Assembly (NCBI GenBank): GCA_947044365.1
Contig: OX345636.1
Location: forward strand, 15,239,115 to 15,303,114
DNA: 64,000 bases
Reading direction: 5' to 3'
DNA from: Petrosia ficiformis
Taxonomy: Eukaryota; Porifera; Demospongiae; Haplosclerida; Petrosiidae
The notes beneath the pieces were generated by a model. It was not told where the DNA came from. It did no database searches and saw only the letters and a program-made list of their open reading frames with translations. Positions 33,578-46,200 of the stretch are shown in pieces. A program made the translations under genes and the position numbers. Position 1 is the stretch's first letter; each line of letters begins with the position of its first letter.

Positions 33578-33651
33578 GCCTTGGTAGCTCAGTTGGTAGA
33601 GCATCTGTCTGGAGTACGGAGTGTCGTGGGTTCGAATCCCACCAGAGGGCA
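33578..33651 (+). tRNA. tRNA-like SINE head, copy 2
   Basis: As copy 1, with ACGGA in the anticodon stem (a G-T pair) and one extra base in the 3' acceptor strand (CAGAGGGC), which weakens the stem. Confidence 0.6.
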
Positions 33652-33847
33652 ACTCTCATTTTCATTTTTCTATTGCCTCAAGTGTCTTTCTTTCTTTCTT
33701 TCTTTATACATCTCCTATAACATTATGTATATGCTTAGGTTTGGTGTTGGAGTCTTTGGTGGTTTCATTACCCCGGCCTTCACTTAATGCCTAGTGTAAG
33801 TTAGTCTGTTGATACAGGCGTGTGAGATGTTTGATTCGGACCGTGCC

Positions 33848-33910
33848 AGCTGGGCTCAGTTGGTAGAGCATATGTCTGGAGTACAGAGTGTCGTAGGTTC
33901 GAATCCCTGC
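33848..33910 (+). pseudogene. tRNA-like SINE head, copy 3, truncated
   Basis: Lacks the GCCTTGGTA start and the 3' acceptor strand; the D arm and the GGTTCGAATCCC box remain. Confidence 0.65.
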
Positions 33911-33960
33911 CTCAAGTGTCTTTCTTTCTTTCTTTCTTTCTTTTTTTTTACATCTCCTAT

Positions 33961-36780
33961 AACATCATGTGTATAAAGTATGCATATATAATAATTATAT
34001 ATGTATTTACAGTATACTTATCATGATGTTCAATGATTATACCATCATAATGTACAATAAATTATTACTGATCACATGATCTATGCCCAATCACATTTCC
34101 CAAAGAATAGTGATGTCACTGTACTTTATTATATTATACACAAGTATTCTATATAAGCTAGTATAGGTCCTAGAACAGTGATAATTAATACAGTACCTGA
34201 CATGTATTTCAAATGTACAATATACACAGTATTACATCTTAGTACTACAATGTATGCTATCACACACAAAAATATAAGGGAATTCACACATTACAATACA
34301 AGTATTACTATTACCACTTAGGACTATATATATATCACCTTATTAAAGTGTAGCTCACATGTACATGTATGTAAACTTAATAAAGTCAGGTACTGTAAAC
34401 TGTGAAGTTCATGTGATTATCATAAATCACACTTATGCCCATTATGAAGAACACCTAGTTTCACATAGTCATATCATATAGTCTGGTACTGAAACTAGCC
34501 AGTCCCATGATCAGATTTGCACTTGTGAAATTATTGTTAAATCATGCATGTTCAAGAGTGTAGTGCAGCCCTGGGCAATAGTTGTTTCCATGTAAATCAT
34601 TGTTTTGTGTTTATGCATTCCACTTGTTTAAAGAAATAGAGCAGACGGACCCTTCCTCTGCTGGAGCAAAGAGTTTGGTTGACAAGACTAGTCAAATACC
34701 CCATTATGAACAATATTGGGTGTGGTTATCATTGGTCATGATGGCCAAATAATAACTCCACTCACTATACAAAAACAGTGGAGCCCCACCCTTAATAATA
34801 ATAGCTAATGAACCAGGTATAGACCTATTATAGTGATGGTTCTGTACATAATTCAGTAGTAGTATCAGTATAGCAGTGTTCTGCCTAGGATATTTAGAGT
34901 GGTAGTTGGATTCTACATGCATTTAGTGTTGTTTATCCAGTATATACTTAATACTGTCTCACTAGCCTATATATGTATTATCTAAGATGTAGTTAATAGT
35001 GGTTATTCCCAACCAGTGCCGACCAGTGTGGGCAGAACACTGGTATAGGGTATTATACTAAGAGTAGAAAGTATACTAATATCATAATGATTATCAATTT
35101 TAATATTCATTTCTTCCTCCACACTAGTGATAATCACAAGTGAGACTTATATTCAGGAAATTTGAGAAACAAGTTCTTTTTTCATATTATAATTATTAAT
35201 TTTACAAACAATTTGAATCATGAAAATAATAATTAATTAATAATTATTAAGTGATCACATTGGAGTCCAGTTTCAATTTGTTTTTTGTTTCTTGTGAGTG
35301 CTACATGAAATGTAATTATAATTTTAATAAACATTATTTGTACATGAACATATTTAAAAACATCTTATGATGATAAAATGAAGTCTACCACTTCCTGTAG
35401 TACTATGTGATATTATATGTACCTGATACTAATACACTGCTACATGTGTATGAGACATATCTACATGTATAATGTATTATCATTACATGTACATAATTAT
35501 TATCAGTGTTATCATTAGGTTTATTTTGTGTGGTTGCCCCCACTTGATTAACCTGAAGAGCCACTTGCATGGTTACTGGTGGAATTTAATTAGCCCCACT
35601 TGAGTTTTGTAAAACAAAAATCTGATAAAATATACATGTACATGCATTGTTTAGAATTGTATATGATAAGGTGGGGATCCTTCTTACTTGACCCTTAGAG
35701 CACCGATGTCACATATATGTGACATTTCACCCCTACGTGGTTCGGAGTGTGTTCCTAGCATTAGGAAGCACTCCAAATGCTTGTAATTGGTGTCAGGAAC
35801 AAGCCCATGAAAATGGCTAAAAAAGTTGATGGTTTTCGGCTGCCCTTTGGCCTAAATAATAAGTACGGGGGGAATTTTAAAGGAGGTGTCCCCCTGTTGA
35901 TGGGATTGTAAGGGAGTGCAGCAACTTGCCGCCCACGCAATTTGTGGTTTCAGTGACCCCGCCCATGCACTTTGCTGGGTAGCTCAGGAAATTCTCTTGC
36001 TGTAAAACCCAAAATCGTGGGTGTAGCTGGTGCCAACATGCAGTGGGGTCATTTTGTTTGCTCCAGTTGCAGTCAAAAGAGGGACAGCACTGCATTTGAT
36101 TTAATCCTACGAAGCGCTTAATTGGGCATTTTTAAGTCCCCATAAACAAATTGGTAGAAGTAGTACTCCATGTCGGGAAAGGAGCCAAGTTTGGGATAGA
36201 GAAAGTCAATAGTGAAAAACAAGCTCAGTCAGTTAAAACTCCTCACTTCAATGTGTTCATTCATTTATTTTTTAACAACACAAATAAACCACACAATGCA
36301 AACAGTAAAACCTAAATTGTTTATTGTGTTGCACTGTTTTTAATATTATCTGGAGATTATAGTCACTGTAAAGTTTAATGAGGATAGTCACCACCTAGTT
36401 AAAATTCACAGGACACACCCCTCAATCCTAGGATCTCAAATCTGTGTCAAATTAAACCATTGCCATGACATATATCCTGTTAGACTGTAAGGCTATTTAA
36501 ATTGGAAAAATATCCATAAATGAAAGTTTGAAAAATGAGCATATTTAATAAGTTGGTGCTAAACTGTAGTTTGCATCGTTTCGTGAAGTAAACACTTTAT
36601 AACTGCTGGATATAATAAAACATCACTTTAAGAGTATAGAAGTGAAATCAATAGTTGGTAAAGTTGAAAAAGTGCATATTTAATGAGCTAACAAAATATT
36701 TATATGCATGAAGCAAAATAATTATTAATTAGCCACACCTCCCTCACTTGAAGACAAATTTTTAGTGAGAACACTGATAA
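33961..36780. other. No supported gene; possible piggyBac end at 35694
   Basis: Mostly AT-rich unique sequence. At 35694 the string CCCTTAGAGCACCGATGTCA, preceded by TTGA, followed by a short palindrome CACATATATGTG, resembles the outer end of piggyBac-type elements, but no opposite end was found. Confidence 0.4.
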
Positions 36781-37558
36781 CTAGAAGAATGTAGAAACAT
36801 TGTGGGGGCGAGCCTTCACGAGTTTATATGCATGCCCATTGCTACATACACATTTAGTTGCATGGGAAATCGAAGTGAAGAGATCATGGCCAGTAGTAAC
36901 TTGAAGAGGAAATTGGAATTTGACAATTTTGATGTATCTGAAATTGGAAATGAAATACAGCTTTGGTTCACGGTAGAGTAATAGAGATGTCGCCAATAAA
37001 AATTGCCGGAAAAATAAACATACAGAAGATGAACTCAGATTCGCCAAATCAGCATGGTATTTTTCTATCTTCTGACTTTGTGTACGCAATTGTCTTGTTT
37101 GTTGATGTCCGTCTCTGTCGAGCTGCAGTCTACGTTGTCTTACTTCTAGTGTTTCTAAAGACATTCTTTCCTGCCGATTATGACTTAGTTGAGCTAGTCT
37201 GGCAGCTCTCTGGTCATTATTTTCAGTAGACAGTCTTTGTCGCTGATTGTGATTTAGGTGAGCTAGTCTAGCAGCTCTCTGGTCGTCACTTTCCGTAGAT
37301 AGTCTTTGTTGCTGATTATGACTTAGCTGAGCTAGTCTGACTGCTCTCTGGTCATCAGTTTCAGAAGTTCCTTCGTTCACGATAGGCCCTTTGACGGTCA
37401 AGCCTAGCACGACGTTTTTCAGGAGTTTCTGATTCTCTACGCCGTCTATCTGAGATCCTGCCTTTTTTCAGTCGCTCTTGGCGCTGTTCAGGAGTTTCTT
37501 CTTGTCGTGTTCTCTTCGCTCTTATTTTAGTTGAAATCAAATCAGCCATTTTGAACAC
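36781..37558 (-). pseudogene. Helitron-type N-terminal region, broken
   Basis: Two overlapping minus-strand frames form one repeat-rich protein start. The first (37558 down) begins MFKMADLISTKIRAK and carries E-TPE-R-xx-RL units. The second (from about 37410) continues with four units of SETDDQRAVRLAQL type. Such arrays of (E-x-x-x-QR-x-x-RL-x-x-x-x) units precede the Rep/helicase part in Helitron-encoded proteins of many invertebrates. The join needs a one-base shift near 37360, and the frame degrades after SLETLEVRQRRLQ into unrelated residues. No helicase or Rep motifs follow. GGGGCGAGCCT occurs in inverted orientation at both sides (about 36806 and 37704), possibly the ends of the relic. 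Confidence 0.6.
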
Positions 37559-37564
37559 GTGTGT

Positions 37565-38383
37565 ACAGATAATTTTTAAAAAATTATTTTCATTGCATGT
37601 ATTATAAGAGTTTTAACGGTAAGAAGTCGTATCTATATAATTATATATATATATATATCGACAGAATCTCGTTTACACGACTAGTGTGGGGCTCGCTCAG
37701 GCTCGCCCCAATTATATAATTGATACTAATACACTGTTACTGGTTACATGTGTATGTATTTTGTAAAGATATAATCTAATCTTGATTCAGTGTAATAATA
37801 TCAATATTATGGTACCATCTTGATGTTGCAGGCACCAAATATAACTTGGTCACAGGTTATGTGTAGTCTCACATAGGCAGATGAGGAGGGGAGGGGCTGG
37901 CTACGTGAGACTAGGTTATGCACATGCACTGCAGATAGGATGGCACAAAAGACAATCAACTCATTTCTTGATAAAAGGGCTATTAATTTTACTGCTATGG
38001 CAGCAGAAATGGTTGATGGTGCCAGGTGATGACACCATCTCCTTGTTTAGTTGAACACTCCTGGTATATATACATGTACAATACAAGACATGTACATGTC
38101 TGTACATGTAACAGTACATGTACTTTAGATATACAACACTATATTTGTATACTATTACCACACCTTAATTATAGAAATATTCAGTGACTTGTCAGTTTGA
38201 AGAAAGTAGTTATGATCAGATCAGTCTGTCATGAATGGATATATAATTCCCAAACTGTATAGAGACAAATGATACAGGAAATATATAATAGAAATGTATC
38301 ACATTATGATAAACAAAATTAATGATTTGGTTTTTATTTCATTATCGTATATCAGAAGATCTCACTTTATGTTGGTATCGTCC
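37565..38383. other. No supported gene
   Basis: 3' flank between the Helitron relic and the element at 38384; includes a TA run at 37645-37660 and TACATG-rich sequence. Confidence 0.5.
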
Positions 38384-39006
38384 GGGTTCGCCTAATTCCA
38401 CATTTGCCTACGTATACTGTATATTTAATTAACCAAAATATTTTAAGAAATTCTCTGCTAAGATTCAATCGTCAAATGTTTCTTTGCAGCTGCTTAACCA
38501 CTCTAGGGGTCCTTGCAACGTATGACCATTCTATATCTAGGGGCGCTTGGTTGTATGACCACTCTAGGACCCTTGCATTGTATGACCATTCTAGGGGCCT
38601 TTGGAACGTATGACCATTCTAGGCGCCCTTGTCGTTAGGTAAAAAATATGGGTCAACTGTAATATTCGCCTCTCCCATTTTAGATGAATGATTAGTGTTG
38701 TAGAAACGTTGAACCCAGGAAATAGGGAGCCCTCTGTAAAGGTGGTTAAAGCTATTAGTTACCGAGCGAAGCAAGGCAGTAGGCCTATCATTGTTAGGTT
38801 ATCATTAGGACAAGGTTATATATTACAGTAAACAATATTGAAATTGCAATAAAACAAGCAATAATAAATAATTATACATCACTACTTTTACTAGCTGAGT
38901 TTCTTTGTCAAAAAACAAAAAGTTTAATTAAAATTTCGGTCAATTAGATATACGGTATTACGTAGGCAAATGTGCGAGTAGGCAAAAACGAAGTAGGTGA
39001 ACCTGG
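38384..39006. mobile_element. Putative TIR element downstream of the NLR gene
   Basis: The ends are inverted: GGTTCGCCTAATTCCACATT then TGCCTACGTA on the left; the right end, reversed, starts AGGTTCACCTACTTCG and later repeats CACATTTGCCTACGTA exactly (16 bp). Inside, at 38496-38632, are four to five units of a roughly 30-bp repeat with TATGACCATTCTAGG. No transposase and no clear target duplication. Confidence 0.65.
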
Positions 39007-39164
39007 CATAAATCTTTATGTTTATACTGATGTGTTACAAGATCATATTGACTATATTGTATTATTTAAAGTTATGATTAAATCTCTCCTAGTACAGATA
39101 TAGGATTCCAGTTTAAAACTAAACTATCTATCAACTCTTATACTTAAAGTTAGGATACATACAT

Positions 39165-42100
39165 TCAGTTATATAACAACTTACATTCATCCTTACTCTT
39201 GTACATCACTCTGTCTACAGGATAGGAATACAATGAGAGGTATTCTTGATATCTGTCTGATAGTACTAGTTTAATAGTATTCTTCATTACAGCATCAGCT
39301 AATACTTTAGTGCCATCTTGACCCATTCTACCTTCCTTGTCAAATATTCTTATCTCTTCTAAATTGCTATTACCAAGTGAATCAGCAAGGTATTTAACTG
39401 TTTGAAGATCAATATCTTGATAAATACTCACATATTTTATTGTTTGGTTCAGTCTGAGAAAATCATTTAACACACGATAGTCTGTGTCATTATCCCATAA
39501 GATTAATGATTGTACTGAACTATTATATGATAGTCCTTTTATAAGTGTTTCAGTTACACCATTCCCTTCCATACCCCACAGTACCAATTTTGTAATACCT
39601 GTATTGTATTGTAACCCTTCAGCTACTACTTCAGCTACTTCCATAGATTTAATACAATCATTCAGTTTGATTCCTTTCAAAGTTGCATTCTCAATTAGAA
39701 CTTGTTTTAGTGCCATAGCCTCTTCCTTATCCATTTCCAGATGAGACAACTCCAATGAAGTTAATGTTGTATTATTTCGTAGTCTTTGCAAAAAGGTTCC
39801 CACCCCTTCAATACCGGGCCACAGTACCAATTTTGTAACACCTGTATTGTATTGTAACCCTTCAGCTACTACTTCAGCTACTTCCATACATTCAATACAT
39901 TTAATACATTCAACCAGTGTGATTTCTCTCAAAGTTGTATTCTCAATTAGAACTTGTTTTAGTGCCATAGCCTCTTCCTTATCCATTTCCAGACTATTCA
40001 ACTCCAATGATGTTAATGTTGTATTATTTCGTAGTCTTTGCACAAGGGTTCCCACCCCTTCAATACTGGGCCACAGTACCAATTTTGTAACACCTGTATT
40101 GTATTGTAACCCTTCAGCTACTACTTCAGCTACTTCCATAGATTTAATACAACTATACAATTTAATTTCTCTCAAAGTTGTATTCTCAATTAGCACTTGT
40201 TTTAGTGCCATAGCCTCTTCCTTGTCCATCTCCAGATAATTCAACTCCAATGAAGTTAATGTTGTATTATTTCGTAGTCTTTGCACAAGTGTTCCGACTC
40301 TTTTAATTCGCCATAGTACCAATTTCGTAACACCTGTACTGTATTGTAACCCTTCAGCTACTACTTCAGCTACTTCCATAGATTTAATACAGTGAAACAG
40401 TTTGATTTCTCTCAAAGTTGTATTCTGAATTAGCACTTGTTTTAGTGCCATAGCCTCTTCTTTATACATTTCAAGATTTAGCAAATTCAATGAAGTTAAA
40501 GAAGAATTAGTACTTATCATTTCTAATCCCAATAATTGAATGTTATCCAGTGATAATGTTTTTAGACTCTTACTTTGTTGTATTCCTTCAAATAACCCTT
40601 TTCTCATAATAAAAGAATTAGAATGCTCCTCATTAGGAGGACAGTTAAAATGATGTAAGTTACCTTTCAATGTCAAACTTGTGAGGTTTATATTTTCAAT
40701 CAGGAATTGCTTCAATGCTTTGTATCCTTCAATATTCATCTTTATATTACATAAGTCTAATGAAACTATTGACTTATTTTGTGATAGTCTTTCCGGTGAT
40801 AGGTTCATCAAATCACAGTTACTCAAGGTCAGTGATTTTAATGTTGTTGTTTGTCTTAGTTCATTACTTACTATATGACTTGAATCATCTATAACAATAC
40901 CTGTAAGATCTAATGTTACTAAACAGGTCATCAGATGAAGTGAAGAAAAAAGTGGAGCACAATTTAGTTTTTTAACGTAATTATCAAGTTTAAATATTTT
41001 TAGTTTAGGACAATATTTATATAGTTGAGAAAGCTCATCACAACAGATATAATTATCATCATGTGATTTTGAATGAGTAAAGGTGCTATGAGAGTAAGGA
41101 AAAGATGATCTGGATAAAGAAAGGTAAGAGAGTGCTTTTGTGTGTTTTTCCAGTTGAAATAGCATTTGAAAACATTTAGGGTAGTCAGTAACTTCACTAA
41201 TTGTTAAATCATTAATCATTCCTCCCATACTACTACTAGATGTACTACTGATCATTGATTGTAATAAATGATTGCTAAAACCATTAATCCACCACTTTGC
41301 TGTAGAGGAACTGTGAGATATACAATATCCAGTGATGTAGCTTTGAAGTTTGGATTCAATGAGAACTTGATACTGGTTCTCTTTTAATACTGTTGAAATA
41401 TATTCTCGATTTTGTGATTCAAACAGTAAATAAAGAACATTATGATTTACTGAAGAAGATTTCATGCCAACAAAAATGTTTTCAAGTGGTGTTCCTACAA
41501 CTCCTGTTAATCCTCCATAGAAGTGTAACACTGGCCAGTGAATATTAGAATATTCCTGTATATATTTATCTTCAGCCCAAAAATTTCCAGAAATATATTG
41601 TTTCATTGGTAATGGACCTGTTTCTGTAAAAAGAGGAGACACTTCCTCAGATGAAAGTTTAGACCAGTAGAGAGCAGCAAGATACTCTTGAAGTGTCAAG
41701 TGAAGGAAACTGTATGAAACAGATTTAGACTTACGAGATTCACTGTCATTTACCCTCTGCATAAGACCCAGTGTGTTATGTGTAAGATTATCAAATACAT
41801 ATTCTTGCTCTCTAATACCTTTCGCAGCTAGCTCAGCAAGTCCTATTAGATCATCATACACATCTCGAGGTAAGTCTGTTAGTTCTTGAACACAGAGTTC
41901 ATGTGGTCCATACACAGGATGATCATCAAGATATCGTTCTAGTAGTGAGTGAATGAAACAAGTGTAGAGTTGTGTGATGGTTTTTGGTGCAAACTCTTTC
42001 TTTCCTTTCCTCCAATATGTCTGGTACAAGTCAGTCACTAATGCACAATGAAGAGGAATATACATGGCTTTATATATGAATGGATGAGATGATATATATG

Positions 42101-43228
42101 ACTGGAAATCTATCAACATGTCTGGAGTATCACAAAATTTACACTTAACATATTCATCAATGTCATTATCACTAAATCCAACCACTTCAATATGTTCATG
42201 AAGCTGTTCCCTGAACTCCATAGGAAGTTCTCGTGTAGCTAAAGGACGACTGGTTACAAGTAAAGTTGCTCCTGGTAATAGTCTCCCAACCAGTATTCGT
42301 TGAAAAATTGATGTTCGTTGTTTCTGCTTTTCTGAAAGCTCATCATATCCATCAAATATTATCATAACACCATTTCCACATGTCCTCTTTATGTAGTCTA
42401 TCTCACTCCCAAACTGTTTATCAGGATCAAGAAGCTCTTCTAAATTACTTGCTTCTCTTGCATCCACATCACGAAGTTGTATCAATACTACAACATCCCA
42501 TTGTTGTAGTAGTCTATTTTCTCCCCAGCCCTTACAAAGTTCCCATACTAATGTTGTCTTCCCTACACCAGGATCTCCTTCTATAAGTATGTTACGAGGA
42601 AGTTTTTCACCTTCCTTTACTTCAGCTATTTGTTCAATACCTAAAGGTTCTCTTTGTTGTACATATCTTGTTACATTTCCATGAAGCTTATCTGTCATTC
42701 CTTCAACTCTCTCTTTTCTACTTTCTCTTTTCTTGTTTACAAGTTCTAAATTTATAAACTTTTTGATTGATGGATTTGGTCCTTTCAAATAAGTAGGAAA
42801 TTCTGTTCTCTGATAACGAGCCCTCTGGTAGTTTCTATATAATCTTATCTCATGAGGATCAGAGATCATGTGTGTTCTGTACATAACAGTGGATGATTGT
42901 GGAGGAGTTGGTTGAGCATTAGTGGATTGAATAGAGAAAGAGCATTCACTAACATTTTCTATGAGTTGATCTGGATTTATACTAGAACCTGAAATACTGT
43001 CAGGAATTGTATTTTCTGATTGATGTTGTGGAAGTGTAGAGATATTTGTAGTAATAGATGATAATTGTGTTTGTTGATTTGTTTTAGTTCTCTTTTCAGG
43101 ATATGACTGAAGATCGCTCTCTTTGTCATGACATGATATCATTCGAGAGGAAGATGATATTTGTTCATGTGTCTGTAGTTTCTTATGAGGTGGTTGAGGA
43201 TTAATACTAGACTCGAAAGTTGTAACAT
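39165..43228 (-). CDS. NLR exon 2: linker, NACHT and LRR
   Basis: A single 4-kb exon. It begins VTTFESSINPQPPHKK after the acceptor at 43229-43230, so the first ATG at 43142 is internal to the gene model. Ends DECKLLYN then stop. Confidence 0.93.
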
Positions 43229-46200
43229 CTATAATAATTACGTAATATTAATTATTGTGAGTCTGAACTGATAAGAAAATGACTTTTTGTTTTACTTTTA
43301 TCAGATGTATACAGTGATAAAACTTAATTACTTTTATATAATTATAATATAAATTACAACAATAATGGAACAAATGTAATTATAATAATTAAACCATTAA
43401 TAATAATTATTAGCGCCACACCGATATGCCACATTTTTCATAAACTAAGTACATGTATACAAGTGCTGGACAGTACATGTACATGCACATGTATTTTATA
43501 ATAAAAATGAATATCATGTTTATAACAGATAATCTCGGTATTTTTATTGTAATTGTTTTTGAAAGTATAGTCATATAAAAATGAAGAGCATACATGTACA
43601 TAGAAATTCTTATGAACCAACTTAACATATACATGTAATTTCTGTAATAATGTATGTAAATATTTGTAAGTTGAGAGGAAAACTGGTTTGCTGAGATAGA
43701 AGAAGGGATTGAGGATGTTTTGAAAGGACTGGATGAAATTGACCAAGAACGAGATTGGGATGAAACAGAAGAGCTTTGTGGCTCTGATAGCCTATTTTGT
43801 ATCAAGAAAAGTGAAACAGTAGACATTTCTGACAACAAAGGGACATTGTTAGTTCCAGGTACTATATAGTAGTACACTGTTTACAAAACATGTTGACAAC
43901 AGTCTAATCTGTAAAGTGATATCAGAAAAAATACCTAGAAATACTCTAAAAATCACTAATGCGCACATGTATTGTAAACTTGGTGTTTTGATATACAGTA
44001 TGTTTCAAAGTGGGAAATTTTTCGTTTTTGCTGATTTACTCTACATGTACAATTTAACTACAAAAATCACAATTTCAGCTGGGTGTGGCCAAACGAAAGC
44101 ATCCACATCACCAAGTGGATCCAAAGTGCAAAAGATGTCTACTACACTTCAAGAGAGTAGGTGGATTGTAGTCTGATCCCAAAGGTTCCCTTTCCAAAAA
44201 TTTTCTCTCCATGTCAATTTTATGAAAGTGCAAAGTTGACTTTGGGTCCCATTCGTGAAAATTTAACCATGAAATGGTGACTGATGTCTAATCCATGAAA
44301 CATTTTCAATATACCCATCACACATGTATGGTATTGGTAAAAAAGCTGTTGACACGACTGAGGATGAACTAAGGATGAACTGAACGACTATATTTCTCAT
44401 TTTGTCCATGAGGCAGTCAAGCAAGATGGCCGTAGTCTTCTAATTATCAATACAATGACATCTGAAAGAATCTATATAGTCATTCTGACTAAGGCTGATG
44501 TAGGTTTTTTAATGAGCATTCTTCTACATTTTACATGTACATGTACATGTATATTAACGTAAGTCTCTGGATGCATGAATGAAGCAACGTACTTTGGAAG
44601 GTTATGGAACAAGTAGAATTTGAACTTCCACAAATAAGTTATTTTTGCTACACATACCTCTTATGGTAGGGTATGGGCAGTATATAAAACACTGTGGGCA
44701 GGTCATTGTAATGACCCATGTACATGTACCATGGTACATGTACAGGTATAATGACATATTGCCTAGCACCAGAGCTGGGCGGTATACCGATATTTGTAGA
44801 TTATTCACGATATTATGTAAATATCACTACTCAGTCGTTGCAAAATTTGCAATACCGGTATATCAAAATACCGATATTTCAAATACAGTTTCATGCATTT
44901 ACGGTATAAGTTAATAATTGCTAATAATAATAATCTCAAAATGCTTAATCAAATCGAGCATGTGCAGCACGGTAATGAAATATATTTCATTACCGTGCTG
45001 CACATGCTCGATATCGTGTGATAATCGTGGTTGAGAAGATGAGTCAAGAGCAGGACTTGGTGTTGAAGCAAAACACAACTTCAGGCGTATGGCAGTACTT
45101 CGGTTATTAATTCACTCATTTACATTTAATTTGAATAAGCATTTTGAGATTATTATTATTAGCAATTATTAACTTTAGCAGGTTGTGACCGTTGTGTGGG
45201 TATAATAATCAGTTGAAAAATATCGTGATATCTACCCATATCGAGATATTTTGTAGGCTAAATATTGGCATTAAACATATGCAACATCGCCCAGCCCTGC
45301 CTAGCACTAATGTACATGTGTACATGTGTATGTGTCTTGCCAGGAACTGTTGCTGTGTTTTCTTTAATTTAATTGTAATGTCATAGAGTTTGTTTATCAA
45401 GATAGTGATTTCAACAAACCGCACATGAGTATACTTGTCATATCGAATGAAAGGCTTCTTTAGAAACCTTTTTCAGACTACATTTTTCACAAGCTATAAG
45501 ATAGTGCATGTATCAAATATAAATAGTTAGCCAATCCAAAATTATAAGTGATGGAAGATGATAAGTATGGGCATTGTCATTGACTAGTGACTACTACACT
45601 TTCCAATACTTGCCTTGCTACTTTCCTGCATCTAAGGAGGCATGATTTTGTTATGTGTAGCTTTCTTAGAAGGTCTTCTCTCCAACTCAGTAAGTTAAAA
45701 GCCCCTGTTATATAAAATGTGGAAGCTATATAGGACAGTAAAGAGGTGTGAGTTGCCCATAGGACTACCAAACGTTTAAGCGCTTGCCCTTACTCACTTT
45801 TTGTTGATAGTGAAGCATAAGTTTTACATCAATGGATTTGTTAACAACTCTTCTTTTCAGCATAGTATAAGTAAGAATTTTGTATTTTATAAAAGATTAA
45901 AAGTGTACTGCCCACACCTCATTAATTTAGAAATGTAAACAAACATGCCCAGTTAATTATACATGTAGGGTTTAAAGGGGTAATTACTAACACACATACG
46001 TATATCAAAAAACACAGTTAATCATATAAGTAAGTACCACATACATATATACATGTAAATGTATTTTCACAAGGCAGCAGAAATAGTGATTTAGCAGTAT
46101 TTATCAGTCCTTTTGATTCAATCACAAAAGTAGTTGTCAGTGGAACTCATCCCAAGCCACCGAAAATTCTCTAACAAGCTAAAGGTAACTGGGAAAGTTA

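Larger units (their letters stand above)
33300..33960 (+). repeat. Tandem array of three tRNA-derived SINE units
   Basis: Unit of about 240 bp: a 5' block (GGTGGTTTCATTA, GCCTTCA-TTAATGCCTAG, TTGATTCGGACC), then a tRNA-like segment, then TTTCATTTTTCCATTGCCTC and a (CTTT)n tail. A fourth copy with the same 5' block is at 60265-60515. Arrangement and the pol III box motifs fit a SINE. No autonomous LINE partner was seen in the window. Confidence 0.85.

Noticed and set aside
33530..33787. 85-codon frame through the SINE (AALVAQLVEHLSG)
   Set aside because: A translation of a tRNA-like sequence, a common annotation artefact.
35694..35760. Second piggyBac element
   Set aside because: Only one end-like string, preceded by TTGA and not TTAA, with no opposite end or transposase.
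39484..42586. Plus-strand frames opposite the NLR gene (39484, 39847, 40681, 42380)
   Set aside because: Shadow frames of the NLR coding exon. The minus strand carries the domain motifs and correct splicing.
43410..43877. Minus-strand Ser-rich frame as a third NLR exon
   Set aside because: The phase of its acceptor would fit, but it lacks a usable phase-1 donor, and NLR exons 1 and 2 already join perfectly. The plus strand reads as better protein.
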